Positions 8,862 to 17,702 of a DNA stretch of 64,000 bases are shown here, in pieces. Source of the DNA: Anianabacter salinae (GTDB lineage: Bacteria; Pseudomonadota; Alphaproteobacteria; Rhodobacterales; Rhodobacteraceae). The stretch is taken from contig NZ_JAHQZS010000004.1 of assembly GCF_019061145.1 (NCBI RefSeq), forward strand, positions 124,001-188,000. Reading direction: 5' to 3'. How positions within the stretch are numbered: the stretch's first letter is position 1; each line of letters begins with the position of its first letter. Below the pieces are notes generated by a model. The model searched no databases. It had not been told where the DNA came from and saw only the letters and a list, made by a program, of their open reading frames with translations. A program made the translations under genes and the position numbers.

Positions 8862-8888
8862 AATGCCCCGGACGGCGCCCGGGGCATT
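8862..8888 (-). terminator. Intrinsic terminator after rpmD
   Basis: Perfect 10-bp arms, AATGCCCCGG (8862-8871) and CCGGGGCATT (8879-8888), around a 7-nt loop. TGTCGTTTGT follows on the minus strand. It ends the rpmC-to-rpmD block before the inserted MBL gene. Confidence 0.8.
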
Positions 8889-8926
8889 CGATTCAAGTCA
8901 GGCGCGGCCCGAAGGCCGAAGACGAC

Positions 8927-9115
8927 TTAGCCGCGCTCTTCGATGATCTCGACGAGGTGCGGGATCTTCGCGACCATACCGCGGATCGAGGGCGTATCCT
9001 CAAGCTCGCGGGTCTTGTGCATCTTGTTGAGGCCAAGGCCGATCAGCGTCTGGCGCTGGACGGCGGGGCGGCGGATCGGCGAGCCGATCTGTTTGACGAC
9101 GATGGTCTTTGCCAT
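8927..9115 (-). CDS. rpmD: 50S ribosomal protein L30
   Basis: A 62-residue uL30 with '[14 protein letters not shown]', '[24 protein letters not shown]' and 'KIPHLVEII'. The ATG at 9115 has AGGAGG 11 nt upstream and begins with the family's 'MAKTIVV'. A TTG three codons upstream (9124) overlaps the rpsE stop but is less likely. It is the last gene of its block and is followed by a strong terminator. Confidence 0.96.
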   Translation of the reverse strand: MAKTIVVKQIGSPIRRPAVQRQTLIGLGLNKMHKTRELEDTPSIRGMVAKIPHLVEIIEERG

Positions 9116-9120
9116 GTTGA

Positions 9121-9696
9121 TCAAGCCTCCTCGGCGACTTGGCTGGACTCTTGCGGAGCCTCATCACGCTTGGGAAGAATGTCGGCGACCTTCTTGCCCC
9201 GGCGCTGTGCGACCTGACGCGGGCTCGACCCGGCCAGCAGACCGTCCAGCGTGGCGCGGATCATGTTGTAGGGGTTCTGCGTGCCGGTCGACTTGGCGAC
9301 GATGTCCTGGATGCCCAGCATCTCGAACACGGCGCGCATCGGACCACCGGCGATGATGCCGGTACCTTGCGGTGCGGTCCGCATCACGACCTTGCCGGCC
9401 CCGTGGTGGCCGCGCACGTCGTGGTGCAGCGTGCGGCCCTCCTTGAGAGGAACGCGGATCAGGTTGCGCTTGGCCTGCTCGGTCGCCTTGCGGATGGCTT
9501 CCGGAACTTCCTTGGCCTTGCCCTTGCCGAACCCGACGCGGCCCTTCTGGTCGCCCACGACGACAAGCGCGGCAAAGCCGAAACGCTTGCCACCCTTCAC
9601 GGTCTTGGACACGCGATTGATCGCGACAAGGCGATCGGCGAATTCCGGGTTCTCGTCGCGGTCGCGGCGATCCCGGCGGTTGTCTTCTCTTGCCAT
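9121..9696 (-). CDS. rpsE: 30S ribosomal protein S5
   Basis: A 191-residue uS5 with an arginine-rich N-terminus, '[17 protein letters not shown]', the RNA-binding segment '[23 protein letters not shown]' and '[21 protein letters not shown]'. It helps maintain decoding fidelity with S4 and S12. The C-terminal tail is longer and more acidic than in E. coli. It lies 137 nt downstream of rplR, a longer gap than elsewhere in this block, and just ahead of rpmD. Confidence 0.97.
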   Translation of the reverse strand: MAREDNRRDRRDRDENPEFADRLVAINRVSKTVKGGKRFGFAALVVVGDQKGRVGFGKGKAKEVPEAIRKATEQAKRNLIRVPLKEGRTLHHDVRGHHGAGKVVMRTAPQGTGIIAGGPMRAVFEMLGIQDIVAKSTGTQNPYNMIRATLDGLLAGSSPRQVAQRRGKKVADILPKRDEAPQESSQVAEEA

Positions 9697-9833
9697 TGCT
9701 GGCTCCTTCAGAGTGCCCCGTGAAGGGCGTCAGTCCAATCGCGGTGGTCCATCTGGCCCCGGATCATCGAGGGCGCGCACAGCCCGCCCCGCACGAAAAG
9801 GACCAGCGGCGCGAACGCCGCCAGTCGCAAGTA

Positions 9834-10193
9834 TCAGAAGCGCAGACCGCCTTCGCGTGCCGCATCCGCCAGGGCCTTGATGGTCCCGTGGTAGAGAAAG
9901 CCGCCCCGGTCGAGATAGCATTCCTCGACCCCGGCCGCCTTGGCGCGCTCGGCGATGGTCACACCGACCTTGGCCGCCGCTTCCGAGTGGTTCTTGCCGA
10001 CAAAGCCCAGCGACGATTCCAGCGTCGAAGCCGATGCCAGCGTCTTGCCCTGAACGTCGTCGATCAGCTGGACGCTGATGTTCTTGTTCGAGCGGTGAAC
10101 GGACAGGCGCACGCGCCCCGAGTTCACCTTGCGAAGTTTGTTCCGGACGCGCAGGCGGCGCTTCTGGAACAGATCCCTTTTGGAAAGTGCCAT
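9834..10193 (-). CDS. rplR: 50S ribosomal protein L18
   Basis: A 119-residue uL18, one of the 5S rRNA-binding proteins. It has the basic start '[22 protein letters not shown]', the core '[21 protein letters not shown]' and the C-terminal '[27 protein letters not shown]'. It lies 11 nt downstream of rplF. The order rplF-rplR-rpsE is standard. Confidence 0.97.
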   Translation of the reverse strand: MALSKRDLFQKRRLRVRNKLRKVNSGRVRLSVHRSNKNISVQLIDDVQGKTLASASTLESSLGFVGKNHSEAAAKVGVTIAERAKAAGVEECYLDRGGFLYHGTIKALADAAREGGLRF

Positions 10194-10204
10194 GTGTCCG
10201 GTCC

Positions 10205-10738
10205 TTACTTCTTCTTGCCTTCCTTGCGGAAGATGAACTCACCCTTGTAGCGGATGCCCTTGCCCTTGTACGGCTCGGGACCACGCCATTCGCGGATGTT
10301 CGCTGCGACCTGGCCGACCTGTTGCTGGTCGATGCCCTCGACGACGATCTCGGTGTTCTTCGGGACCGTGACAGTCACGCCCTCGGGAATCTGGAAATCG
10401 ACATCGTGGCTGTAGCCAAGCGCCAGCTTCAGCGTGTTGCCCTGAAGCTGGGCACGATAACCGACGCCGGTGATCTCAAGCTCTTTCTTGAAACCGTCGG
10501 TGACGCCGGTGACGAGGTTCGACACCATCGTGCGGGTCATGCCCCACTGCTGGCGCGAACGCTTGGACGGGCCGCGCGGGGTCACCGACACGGCATTGTC
10601 CTCGAGCGTCACGATAACGTCGTCGGTCGCGGTAAAGCTGCGGGTGCCCTTGGGCCCCTTCACTTCTACGGTCTGGCCGGAGACGGAAGCCGAAACTCCC
10701 GACGGCAGCTCGACCGGTTTCTTACCAATGCGAGACAT
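10205..10738 (-). CDS. rplF: 50S ribosomal protein L6
   Basis: A 177-residue uL6 made of two alpha/beta repeats: '[19 protein letters not shown]' opens the first, and '[21 protein letters not shown]' lies near the junction. The C-terminal signature '[18 protein letters not shown]' contacts the sarcin-ricin loop. It starts 12 nt after rpsH. Confidence 0.98.
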   Translation of the reverse strand: MSRIGKKPVELPSGVSASVSGQTVEVKGPKGTRSFTATDDVIVTLEDNAVSVTPRGPSKRSRQQWGMTRTMVSNLVTGVTDGFKKELEITGVGYRAQLQGNTLKLALGYSHDVDFQIPEGVTVTVPKNTEIVVEGIDQQQVGQVAANIREWRGPEPYKGKGIRYKGEFIFRKEGKKK

Positions 10739-10750
10739 TGCCTGTCCTCC

Positions 10751-11143
10751 TTAGAATACCGTGCAAAGCACTTCGCCGCCAACATTGGCTGCGCGTGCAT
10801 TCACGTCCGACATGACGCCCTTGGGCGTCGACACGATCGACACGCCAAGGCCCTGACGGACCTGCGGGATGTCCTTCACGCCCATGTACACGCGGCGGCC
10901 GGGGGTCGAGACGCGCTTGATTTCGCGAATGACCGGGGTGCCCTCGTAGTACTTGAGCGAGATGTCGATGACGGGAAGGCCACGCTCGTCGGTGGCCTTC
11001 TCGTAGCCGCGGATGTAACCCTCGTCCACGAGCACATCCAGCACCCAGGCACGCAGCTTGGAGGCCGGCGTACGGACGATGGATTTGCCGCGCATCTGAG
11101 AGTTGCGGATGCGGGTAAGCATATCGCCGATAGGATCGTTCAT
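10751..11143 (-). CDS. rpsH: 30S ribosomal protein S8
   Basis: A 130-residue uS8 with '[15 protein letters not shown]' and the C-terminal '[14 protein letters not shown]' plus 'GGEVLCTVF'. uS8 binds the central domain of 16S rRNA, and in enteric bacteria it represses spc translation at rplE. I cannot identify an equivalent S8 site at the rplX/rplE junction here. Confidence 0.98.
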   Translation of the reverse strand: MNDPIGDMLTRIRNSQMRGKSIVRTPASKLRAWVLDVLVDEGYIRGYEKATDERGLPVIDISLKYYEGTPVIREIKRVSTPGRRVYMGVKDIPQVRQGLGVSIVSTPKGVMSDVNARAANVGGEVLCTVF

Positions 11144-11155
11144 ATCACGTTCTCC

Positions 11156-11461
11156 TTACCAGCTGGATTTCACGAGGCCGGGGACCTGACCGGCAGAGCC
11201 AAGCTCGCGCAGCATGATCCGGCTCACTTTCAGCTTGCGGTAATAGGCGTGAGGACGCCCCGTCAGCTGGCAGCGGTTGTGAAGGCGGGTGGCCGACGAG
11301 TTGCGGGGCAGTTGCGCCAGCTTGAGGCGCGCCTTGAACCGCTCTTCCATCGGTTTGGTTTCATCGGTCGCGATCTCTTTCAGCGAGGCGCGCTTGGCGG
11401 CGTACTTCTTCACCAGGCGCTCGCGCTTCTTCTCGCGTTCGATCATGGATTTCTTTGCCAT
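11156..11461 (-). CDS. rpsN: 30S ribosomal protein S14
   Basis: A 101-residue uS14 of the long, zinc-free type; no CxxC pairs are present. Signatures are '[23 protein letters not shown]' and the C-terminal '[20 protein letters not shown]'. A zinc-independent S14 makes assembly insensitive to zinc supply. It lies 19 nt after rplE. Confidence 0.97.
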   Translation of the reverse strand: MAKKSMIEREKKRERLVKKYAAKRASLKEIATDETKPMEERFKARLKLAQLPRNSSATRLHNRCQLTGRPHAYYRKLKVSRIMLRELGSAGQVPGLVKSSW

Positions 11462-11480
11462 TGGTCTCTTTCCTCCCGCG

Positions 11481-12044
11481 TCAGCTGTTGAAAGGCATGT
11501 TGAATTGCTTCAACAGCGCTTTCGCTTCCGCGTCGGTCTTCGCGGTGGTGCAGATGATGATGTCCATGCCCCAGCTCTCGTCGATCTTGTCGAAGTTGAT
11601 CTCGGGGAACACGATGTGCTCTTTCAGGCCCATGGCGTAGTTGCCGCGACCGTCGAAAGAGGACCCTTTCACGCCGCGAAAGTCGCGGACGCGGGGAAGG
11701 GCAACGGTGATCAGACGATCGAGGAACTCGTACATGCGGTCGCCGCGCAGGGTGACCTTGGCGCCAAGCGGCATCTCTTCACGGACGCGGAAGCCTGCGA
11801 TCGACTTCTTCGCCTTTGTGATGACAGCCCGCTGACCGGTGATGGTCGTCAGGTCGTCGGCAGCCGACTTGGCTTTCTTGGAGTCCTTCACCGCCTCGGT
11901 GCCCGCGCCGATGTTCAGCACGATCTTGTCGAGACGAGGGATCATCATGTCGTTCGAATAGCCGAACTCTTCCTTCAGCGCCGGTTTGACCCGCTCGCGG
12001 AATTCGATCTTCAGCCGCGGGAGGTATGTTTCGGTATCAAGCAT
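11481..12044 (-). CDS. rplE: 50S ribosomal protein L5
   Basis: A 187-residue uL5, the 5S rRNA partner at the central protuberance. It has '[14 protein letters not shown]' near the N-terminus, '[19 protein letters not shown]' and '[21 protein letters not shown]'. It overlaps rplX by 8 nt, indicating translational coupling. Confidence 0.97.
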   Translation of the reverse strand: MLDTETYLPRLKIEFRERVKPALKEEFGYSNDMMIPRLDKIVLNIGAGTEAVKDSKKAKSAADDLTTITGQRAVITKAKKSIAGFRVREEMPLGAKVTLRGDRMYEFLDRLITVALPRVRDFRGVKGSSFDGRGNYAMGLKEHIVFPEINFDKIDESWGMDIIICTTAKTDAEAKALLKQFNMPFNS

Positions 12045-12348
12045 CGATCACGTCTCCCGTGGTCTTGGCAAAGCGGACCTTCTTGTCGCCTTCCATGCGG
12101 AAACCGACGCGCGTCGCCTTGCCGTTCTTGTCCATCAGCGACAGGTTCGACAGGTCGATCGGCATCGCCTTGGGCTGGCGGCCGCCTTGCGTGGTCTGGG
12201 TCTGGCGGGTGTGGCGGATCGCGACGTTCACGCCGTCGACGATGGCCTTGCCGGCCGCAGGCATGACAGAGGTGATTTCACCGGTCTTGCCCTTGTCCTT
12301 GCCCGCAAGCACGACGACCTTGTCGCCCTTCTTGAGTTTCGCAGCCAT
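12037..12348 (-). CDS. rplX: 50S ribosomal protein L24
   Basis: A 103-residue uL24 with a KOW motif in '[21 protein letters not shown]' at the N-terminus. uL24 initiates large-subunit assembly by binding the 5' end of 23S rRNA. Its ATG shares one base with the rplN stop (TGATG), and its end overlaps rplE by 8 nt. Confidence 0.97.
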   Translation of the reverse strand: MAAKLKKGDKVVVLAGKDKGKTGEITSVMPAAGKAIVDGVNVAIRHTRQTQTTQGGRQPKAMPIDLSNLSLMDKNGKATRVGFRMEGDKKVRFAKTTGDVIDA

Positions 12349-12716
12349 CAGAGCACCTCCGGAGCCAGCGAGATGATCTTCATGAAGTTCTTCGCGCGAA
12401 GCTCACGAACCACCGGGCCGAAGATACGGGTACCGACCGGCTCGTTGTTGTTGTTGAGGATCACGGCGGCGTTCCGGTCGAACCGGATCGCGGTGCCGTC
12501 TTCGCGGCGGACTTCCTTGGCGGTGCGCACGACGACGGCCTTGCGGACGTCGCCCTTCTTCACGCGGCCGCGCGGAATGGCTTCTTTCACGGATACGACG
12601 ATGATGTCACCGACCGAGGCATATCGACGGTGCGAACCGCCGAGGACCTTGATGCACTGGACGCGACGCGCGCCAGAATTGTCAGCGACATCCAGATTGG
12701 TCTGCATCTGGATCAT
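12348..12716 (-). CDS. rplN: 50S ribosomal protein L14
   Basis: A 122-residue uL14: '[27 protein letters not shown]' in the first 27 residues and '[13 protein letters not shown]' near the C-terminus. It forms an intersubunit bridge and is the docking site of the silencing factor RsfS. It follows rpsQ after a 77-nt gap that has no obvious structure. Confidence 0.98.
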   Translation of the reverse strand: MIQMQTNLDVADNSGARRVQCIKVLGGSHRRYASVGDIIVVSVKEAIPRGRVKKGDVRKAVVVRTAKEVRREDGTAIRFDRNAAVILNNNNEPVGTRIFGPVVRELRAKNFMKIISLAPEVL

Positions 12717-12793
12717 AAGGTTTCTCCCGACCTTTGGGACCGCCGTTGCAGCACGGACATGGACCCCAGGGTTTCGTTAAAACCGGGCGTGGT

Positions 12794-13027
12794 TCAGGCT
12801 TGCGCCACCACTTCCCAGCATTTCGTTTTCGACATCGGCGCGCACTCCTGAATGCGAACCTGGTCGCCGACCTTGTACTGGTTCTGAGCGTCGTGAGCCC
12901 GGTACTTCTTGGACTTACGAATGGTCTTTTTCAGAACCGGATGCGTGAAACGGCGCTCGACCGAAACCGTGATGGTCTGGTCGTTCTTGTCCGAGGTCAC
13001 GGTGCCTTGCAGAATTCTTTTGGGCAT
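12794..13027 (-). CDS. rpsQ: 30S ribosomal protein S17
   Basis: A 77-residue uS17, an OB-fold primary 16S rRNA binder: '[25 protein letters not shown]', then '[18 protein letters not shown]' and '[17 protein letters not shown]'. It is 15 nt downstream of rpmC. Confidence 0.97.
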   Translation of the reverse strand: MPKRILQGTVTSDKNDQTITVSVERRFTHPVLKKTIRKSKKYRAHDAQNQYKVGDQVRIQECAPMSKTKCWEVVAQA

Positions 13028-13042
13028 CTGATTGAGTCCTTC

Positions 13043-13249
13043 TTATTCCGCTGCCGCTTGGGCTTTTTCGTTCAGCACCGTCTTCACGCGGGCGGTGTCA
13101 CGACGGACAGCGCGCATGCGAGAGGTGTTCTCCAGCTGGCTGGTGGCCTGCTGGAAGCGGAGGTTGAAGGATTCTTTCTTCAACTCGACCAGCTTGTCAC
13201 GAAGCTGGTCGGGGGTCTGGTCACGAAGTTCCTTGGCATCGAATGCCAT
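13043..13249 (-). CDS. rpmC: 50S ribosomal protein L29
   Basis: A 68-residue uL29, an antiparallel helical hairpin near the tunnel exit, with '[21 protein letters not shown]' and '[19 protein letters not shown]'. rpmC normally follows rplP by a few bases. Here 1643 nt and two unrelated genes separate them, and rpmC heads its block under the promoter at 13328-13356. Confidence 0.97.
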   Translation of the reverse strand: MAFDAKELRDQTPDQLRDKLVELKKESFNLRFQQATSQLENTSRMRAVRRDTARVKTVLNEKAQAAAE

Positions 13250-13327
13250 GTGCAGTTCCTTTCAACATCGACGGAGGGCCCCGTGAAGGGTCACCCTGAT
13301 TCCGCCGGAGATCGTGGATGAACGCCG

Positions 13328-13356
13328 CCTATAGGCCGGGAAACCGCGATGGGCAA
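13328..13356 (-). promoter_or_regulatory. Sigma70-type promoter for the rpmC-to-rpmD block
   Basis: On the minus strand TTGCCC (13356-13351), exactly 17 nt, then TATAGG (13333-13328). It lies 79 nt before the rpmC ATG and diverges from the oxygenase-like gene at 13433. It would drive rpmC, rpsQ, rplN and the genes down to rpmD, now cut off from the S10 promoter. Confidence 0.65.
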
Positions 13357-13432
13357 GGGATTTCTGGACAATTCCGCCCGCGAATGCGATCCGGCGACCA
13401 ACCTGGCCCGTCCTGTCCGAAAGAAGCCCACG

Positions 13433-14050
13433 ATGTCTACCATATCTTCCCTCTTTGTCACCCGTCTCTACAAGGCGGCGCTGTCGGACCACGGCGCCGT
13501 CGATGTCGCCGAGTTGGAGGCGTCGTGCCTGTCCATCGCCGAGGATGACGAGGCCGGGCAGGACTGGTGCGAAGAGAACGGCTATCCCGGTTACACCTCT
13601 TACGCCTCGCTGACCGACCTGCCCTGGCGCTTCCCGATCTTCGAACAGGTCAAGGCCGCCCTCGACAAGCACGTCGCCGCCTTCGCAGAGGACCTGGCCT
13701 TTGATCTCGAAGGCCGCGCTCTGAAGCTTGAGGATATGTGGATCAACATTCTGCCCGAGGGCGGCATCCACACCTCGCACATCCATCCGCATTCGGTGAT
13801 CTCGGGCACGACCTATGTGGCGATGCCCGAAGGCACCAGCGCCCTGCGCCTCGAAGACCCGCGCTCGGCGATGATGATGGCGGCGCCCGCCCGCCGCAAG
13901 GACGCCCCCGAGGAGCTTAGAACCTTCGTCTACGTCAAGCCGGTCGTGGGCGAGGTGCTGCTATGGGAAAGCTGGCTGCGCCACGAGGTGCCGATGAACA
14001 TGGCCGAGGACGACCGGATCTCGGTCAGCTTCAACTATTCCTGGGGCTAG
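13433..14050 (+). CDS. TIGR02466-type 2OG-Fe(II) oxygenase-like protein
   Basis: A 205-residue protein resembling the TIGR02466 family of putative 2-oxoglutarate/Fe(II) oxygenases. The family core is a double-stranded beta-helix with 'HTSHIHPHSVISGTTYV' (H113, H116, H118, H120), then 'LLWESWLRHEVP' (H184) and 'RISVSFNYSW' (R195, the likely 2OG-carboxylate arginine). I chose the ATG at 13433; an in-frame ATG at 13349 would add 28 residues unlike the family. Its substrate is unknown. It is the only plus-strand gene between rpsL and rluA and sits between rplP and rpmC, convergent with the lyase-like gene (6 nt apart). A ribosome-related role is possible but unproven. Confidence 0.75.
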   Translation: MSTISSLFVTRLYKAALSDHGAVDVAELEASCLSIAEDDEAGQDWCEENGYPGYTSYASLTDLPWRFPIFEQVKAALDKHVAAFAEDLAFDLEGRALKLEDMWINILPEGGIHTSHIHPHSVISGTTYVAMPEGTSALRLEDPRSAMMMAAPARRKDAPEELRTFVYVKPVVGEVLLWESWLRHEVPMNMAEDDRISVSFNYSWG

Positions 14051-14056
14051 GAGCGT

Positions 14057-14758
14057 TCACTTCTGCCGCAGCACGCGCATGCCCGATGACCGCATCTCGT
14101 AGTCGAACATGCGCTGCGAATAGACGCCGTGCTTCATGTAGAAGCGGGACGACCGCACGAACGCCGGATCGGCAGGCGGAACATATGCGCCCTGAAGCAC
14201 CGCACGGCCATCGGCTGCGACCTGAACGGCAAAGCCGCCCTGTCCATCAAAGGTCAGGAAGACCCGCATCGCATAGGCGCGACCGTCCCGCACAAGGCGC
14301 GGTCCCGTGAAACGGGCGCTTCGCATCTGCTGGTTCGGTGTGCAGCCCTGCATGCCCTGGTCGCGGGTATAGTCGCTGTCGAACGAAAGCTCGCCGTTGC
14401 CGCGCCAGCGCAGGCTCATCGGCGGGGCGCAGCCATTCCGTCCGTCGTGAATCTGGAAGACCACGGCATCCTCGGGCTGCGATGCCCTGAAGGACATAGT
14501 CGTCTCGAACAGGTAGGTCGCCGGGCTGTCAATCCGGATGTTGTCAGAGAATATCTCGGATCGCTGCAGGTAGATTCCGCCGGTGCATTTGTTCTTGCTC
14601 GTGCGGAACACATAGTCAGCGCCGCTACGCGACAGGGCGCCCGCATCAACGCCGCACGACGTGTCCCACCCCATTCGGGCGACTGTCCAAGTGGTCTGGG
14701 CGGCTGCGGGTTGGGCCATAAGCAGGGCAATCAAGGCGGCAAGGCATGTCCGGATCAT
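14057..14758 (-). CDS. Secreted polysaccharide-lyase-like beta-jelly-roll protein
   Basis: A 233-residue protein with a Sec signal peptide (1-20, '...LLMAQPAAA|QT'). The mature part carries three motifs in the order and spacing of jelly-roll lyases such as alginate lyase PL7 and the heparin-lyase-I-like group: 'RSE' (66-68), 'QIH' (102-104) and 'YMKHGVYSQ' (207-215, compare YFKAGVYNQ of PL7). In those enzymes Arg/Gln/His/Tyr form the beta-elimination site. Cysteines at 35, 58, 110 and 139 could form disulfides. Overall similarity to known lyases is weak by eye, so a non-catalytic glycan-binding role is possible. It is inserted downstream of the rplP terminator. Confidence 0.55.
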   Translation of the reverse strand: MIRTCLAALIALLMAQPAAAQTTWTVARMGWDTSCGVDAGALSRSGADYVFRTSKNKCTGGIYLQRSEIFSDNIRIDSPATYLFETTMSFRASQPEDAVVFQIHDGRNGCAPPMSLRWRGNGELSFDSDYTRDQGMQGCTPNQQMRSARFTGPRLVRDGRAYAMRVFLTFDGQGGFAVQVAADGRAVLQGAYVPPADPAFVRSSRFYMKHGVYSQRMFDYEMRSSGMRVLRQK

Positions 14759-14791
14759 GGCATCCTGTCTCGTCTGCTGCAGTCGAATGAA

Positions 14792-14819
14792 AGCCTAGCG
14801 GTCCGTTGCCGTTTCTCAA
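14792..14819 (-). promoter_or_regulatory. Candidate promoter for the lyase-like gene
   Basis: Minus strand TTGAGA (14819-14814), 16 nt, TAGGCT (14797-14792), ending 33 nt before the ATG at 14758 and just past the rplP terminator. Moderate match only. Confidence 0.4.
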
Positions 14820-14823
14820 AGCA

Positions 14824-14854
14824 AAACCCCCGGCCGCTTGCGCGCCGGGGGTTT
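14824..14854 (-). terminator. Intrinsic terminator after rplP
   Basis: 11-bp perfect arms, AAACCCCCGGC (14824-14834) and its complement at 14844-14854. On the minus strand the stem ends in TTTTGCTTTGAG. It closes the S10 block after rplP and separates it from the inserted genes. Confidence 0.88.
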
Positions 14855-14892
14855 ACCTGTCTCTGTCTGGCAAGACTTGTCCTGCCGTCCGC

Positions 14893-15306
14893 TTACCAGT
14901 CTTCGCGGGAAACCACCCGGGTCTTGATCGGCAACTTCATCGACGCAAGGCGCAGGGCCTCTTTCGCGATGACTTCGCTGACACCGTCGATCTCGAACAT
15001 GATCCGGCCCGGCTTGACCTTGGCCGCCCAGTAATCGACCGAACCCTTGCCCTTACCCATCCGCACTTCGGTGGGCTTGGAGGACACGGCGACGTCCGGG
15101 AAGATCCGGATCCAGACACGGCCCTGGCGCTTCATGTGGCGGGTCAGAGCGCGGCGGGCTGCCTCGATCTGACGCGCGGTCACACGCTCGGGCTGGGTGG
15201 CCTTGAGGCCGAAGGTGCCGAAGTTCAGGTCAGACCCGCCCTTCGCTTCCCCCTTGATCCGCCCCTTGTGCTGTTTGCGGAATTTCGTGCGCTTTGGTTG
15301 CAGCAT
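14893..15306 (-). CDS. rplP: 50S ribosomal protein L16
   Basis: A 137-residue uL16: '[19 protein letters not shown]', '[12 protein letters not shown]'-type helix (here [12 protein letters not shown]) and '[13 protein letters not shown]'. It sits at the peptidyl-transferase/A-site region. R82 in 'VRMGKG' aligns with E. coli L16 Arg81, the residue hydroxylated by the 2OG oxygenase YcfD/RoxA. It is the last gene of the S10 block here and is followed by a strong terminator rather than rpmC. Confidence 0.98.
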   Translation of the reverse strand: MLQPKRTKFRKQHKGRIKGEAKGGSDLNFGTFGLKATQPERVTARQIEAARRALTRHMKRQGRVWIRIFPDVAVSSKPTEVRMGKGKGSVDYWAAKVKPGRIMFEIDGVSEVIAKEALRLASMKLPIKTRVVSREDW

Positions 15307-15319
15307 TTTTCAAAACTCC

Positions 15320-16033
15320 TCAGTTCCGGCGGCCGCCACCGGCACCACGGGGTGCGGGGCCATCCTGGATTTCCTGCTGGCGACGGTCACGAGCCTGGGG
15401 ATCGTGTTCCATGATCTCGCCTTTGAAGATCCAGACCTTGATGCCAATGATGCCGTAGGGCGTCTTGGCTTCGCACAGGGCATAGTCGATGTCGGCGCGC
15501 AGGGTGTGCAGCGGCACGCGGCCTTCACGGTACCACTCGGTGCGCGCGATCTCGGCGCCGCCAAGACGGCCCGCGACGTTCACGCGAATACCAAGCGAGC
15601 CCATGCGCATCGCATTCTGCACCGACCGCTTCATGGCCCGGCGGAACGACACGCGGCGTTCAAGCTGCTGCGCGATCGACTCGGCGACAAGCTGAGCGTC
15701 AAGCTCGGGCTTGCGGACCTCGACGATGTTGAGGTGCAGCTCGCTTTTCGTCATCGCGGCAAGCTTCTTGCGGAGCGTCTCGATGTCCGCGCCCTTCTTG
15801 CCGATGATGACGCCCGGGCGCGCCGTGTGAATGGTCACACGGCACTTGCGGTGCGGACGTTCGATGATGATCTTCGACACGCCGGCCTGCTTGCATTCCT
15901 CGCGGATGAACTCACGCATCCGGACGTCTTCAAGCAGCAGGTTGCCGAAATCCTTGGTGTCGGCGTACCAGCGGCTGTCCCAGGTCCGGTTGACCTGAAG
16001 CCGCATGCCGATCGGGTTGACCTTGTGACCCAT
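15320..16033 (-). CDS. rpsC: 30S ribosomal protein S3
   Basis: A 237-residue uS3 with '[22 protein letters not shown]' at the N-terminus, the KH motif '[17 protein letters not shown]' and the C-terminal '[11 protein letters not shown]'-type segment (here [11 protein letters not shown]). It forms the mRNA entry tunnel with S4 and S5. The tail is glycine/arginine-rich ('RGAGGGRRN'). Start ATG overlaps the rplV stop (TAATG). Confidence 0.98.
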   Translation of the reverse strand: MGHKVNPIGMRLQVNRTWDSRWYADTKDFGNLLLEDVRMREFIREECKQAGVSKIIIERPHRKCRVTIHTARPGVIIGKKGADIETLRKKLAAMTKSELHLNIVEVRKPELDAQLVAESIAQQLERRVSFRRAMKRSVQNAMRMGSLGIRVNVAGRLGGAEIARTEWYREGRVPLHTLRADIDYALCEAKTPYGIIGIKVWIFKGEIMEHDPQARDRRQQEIQDGPAPRGAGGGRRN

Positions 16034-16413
16034 TAGGCTTGCTCCTCGACTTGACGGACCTTGATGGTGATCTCAGAGAACGGCTTCATGATCTTGCCGT
16101 AGCGGCCACGCGCCCGCGGACGGCCACGCTTCATGATCAGGTTCTTGCCCACATAGGCCTCGGCGACGACAAGCTCGTCGACGTCAAGGTTATGGTTGTT
16201 CTCGGCGTTGGCGATCGCGGACTGAAGGCACTTCTTCACGTCTCCGGCGATCCGCTTTTTCGAAAAGGTCAGATCGGCGAGCGCCTTGTCGACCTTCTTG
16301 CCGCGGATCAGCGCCGCCACCAGATTGAGTTTCTGGGGGCTGGTGCGCAACATGCGCAACTTCGCCATCGCTTCGTTGTCCGCCACGCGGCGGGGATTCT
16401 TATCCTTGCCCAT
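16033..16413 (-). CDS. rplV: 50S ribosomal protein L22
   Basis: A 126-residue uL22 whose beta-hairpin '[22 protein letters not shown]' lines the exit tunnel constriction. N-terminal '[28 protein letters not shown]' is the globular core. No insertion or deletion suggesting macrolide resistance is evident in the loop. It overlaps rpsC by one base. Confidence 0.97.
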   Translation of the reverse strand: MGKDKNPRRVADNEAMAKLRMLRTSPQKLNLVAALIRGKKVDKALADLTFSKKRIAGDVKKCLQSAIANAENNHNLDVDELVVAEAYVGKNLIMKRGRPRARGRYGKIMKPFSEITIKVRQVEEQA

Positions 16414-16416
16414 GGC

Positions 16417-16695
16417 TTACTTCCTTTTCGCTTTCTTGTCGGCCGCATGGCCGTGATACGTGCGCGTCGGCGAGTATTCACCGAACTTCTGGCCGATCAT
16501 GTCCTCGGTCACGGCAATCGGGATATGCTTGTGACCGTTGTAGACGCCGAACGTCAGACCGACGAACTGCGGCAGGATGGTCGACCGGCGCGACCAGATC
16601 TTGATGACTTCGTTGCGGCCCGACTCGCGCGACTTCTCGGCCTTTTTCAGGACGTAGGCGTCGACAAAGGGGCCCTTCCAAACAGAACGTGTCAT
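16417..16695 (-). CDS. rpsS: 30S ribosomal protein S19
   Basis: A 92-residue uS19: '[26 protein letters not shown]', '[24 protein letters not shown]' and '[21 protein letters not shown]'. It pairs with S13 in the 30S head. Three bases separate it from rplB and three from rplV. Confidence 0.98.
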   Translation of the reverse strand: MTRSVWKGPFVDAYVLKKAEKSRESGRNEVIKIWSRRSTILPQFVGLTFGVYNGHKHIPIAVTEDMIGQKFGEYSPTRTYHGHAADKKAKRK

Positions 16696-16698
16696 GAC

Positions 16699-17538
16699 TT
16701 AGCGCCCCTTCTTCCGAGCGTGGCGCGAGCGGATGATGTACTTGTCCGTCGCCTTGTTGGAGCGGGTCTTGCGGCCCTTGGTATCCTTGCCCCACGGCGT
16801 CACCGGAGTCCGGCCGCCCGAGGTGCGGCCTTCGCCGCCGCCGTGCGGGTGGTCGATCGGGTTCATCACCACACCGCGAACCGACGGACGCTTGCCGTAG
16901 TGGCGGTTGCGGCCGGCCTTGCCGAGGTTCTGGTTCGAGTTGTCGGGGTTCGACACGGCACCGATGGTCGCCATGCATTCCTGGCGGACCATGCGAAGCT
17001 CGCCCGAGGACAGGCGAACCTGTGCGTAGCCGCCGTCACGGCCGACGAACTGGGCGTAGGTGCCCGCGGCGCGCGCCAGCTGGCCGCCCTTGCCGGGCTT
17101 CAGCTCGACGTTGTGGACGATCGTGCCGATCGGCATGCCCGAGAACGGCATCGCGTTGCCCGGCTTCACGTCGACCTTGCGGCCCGAAACGATCTTGTCA
17201 CCGACGCCAAGGCGTTGCGGCGCGAGGATGTAACGCTGTTCGCCGTCTTCATACTGCACAAGCGCGATGAAGGCGGTGCGGTTCGGGTCATATTCGATCC
17301 GGGCCACGACAGCCGTCATGTCATGCTTGGTGCGTTTGAAGTCCACGATGCGATAGAGACGCTTCGCCCCGCCGCCTTTGCGGCGCATCGTGATCCGTCC
17401 GGTGTTGTTCCGTCCGCCATGCTTGGACAAACCCTCGGTGAGGGCTTTGACCGGGCGGCCTTTCCAAAGCTCCGAACGGTCGATCAGAACCAGCCCGCGC
17501 TGGCCAGGCGTCGTCGGTTTGTACGACTTGAGTGCCAT
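16699..17538 (-). CDS. rplB: 50S ribosomal protein L2
   Basis: A 279-residue uL2, near the peptidyl-transferase centre, with '[15 protein letters not shown]', '[15 protein letters not shown]' and the conserved histidine loop '[12 protein letters not shown]' near residue 225. The ATG at 17538 begins the family N-terminus; the frame continues open to 17637 without similarity. A 204-nt spacer with a terminator-like hairpin separates it from rplW, where most bacteria have only a short gap. Confidence 0.98.
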   Translation of the reverse strand: MALKSYKPTTPGQRGLVLIDRSELWKGRPVKALTEGLSKHGGRNNTGRITMRRKGGGAKRLYRIVDFKRTKHDMTAVVARIEYDPNRTAFIALVQYEDGEQRYILAPQRLGVGDKIVSGRKVDVKPGNAMPFSGMPIGTIVHNVELKPGKGGQLARAAGTYAQFVGRDGGYAQVRLSSGELRMVRQECMATIGAVSNPDNSNQNLGKAGRNRHYGKRPSVRGVVMNPIDHPHGGGEGRTSGGRTPVTPWGKDTKGRKTRSNKATDKYIIRSRHARKKGR

Positions 17539-17658
17539 GCTTTCTGTCTTCCGTTGCTTTGTGGCGAGAGTGTCCCGCCTGTTAGATGAAGGGCCCCGAA
17601 GGTCCCCGGTGGTGTTGGCCAGCGCGCCGGAAAACACGTCCGGTGCCGCCTGGCCAGG

Positions 17659-17681
17659 TGCCCCGGATCATGTCCGGGGCA
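17659..17681. repeat. REP-like palindrome, copy 1 (CCCCGGA-n5-TCCGGGG)
   Basis: 9-bp arms TGCCCCGGA (17659-17667) and TCCGGGGCA (17673-17681) around TCATG. A near-identical CCCCGGA...TCCGGGG core recurs at 35690-35708. Both copies are in spacers of ribosomal operons, consistent with a dispersed extragenic palindrome. Confidence 0.55.
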
Positions 17682-17702
17682 GGGTCATTCCAAAAATCGC
17701 AA

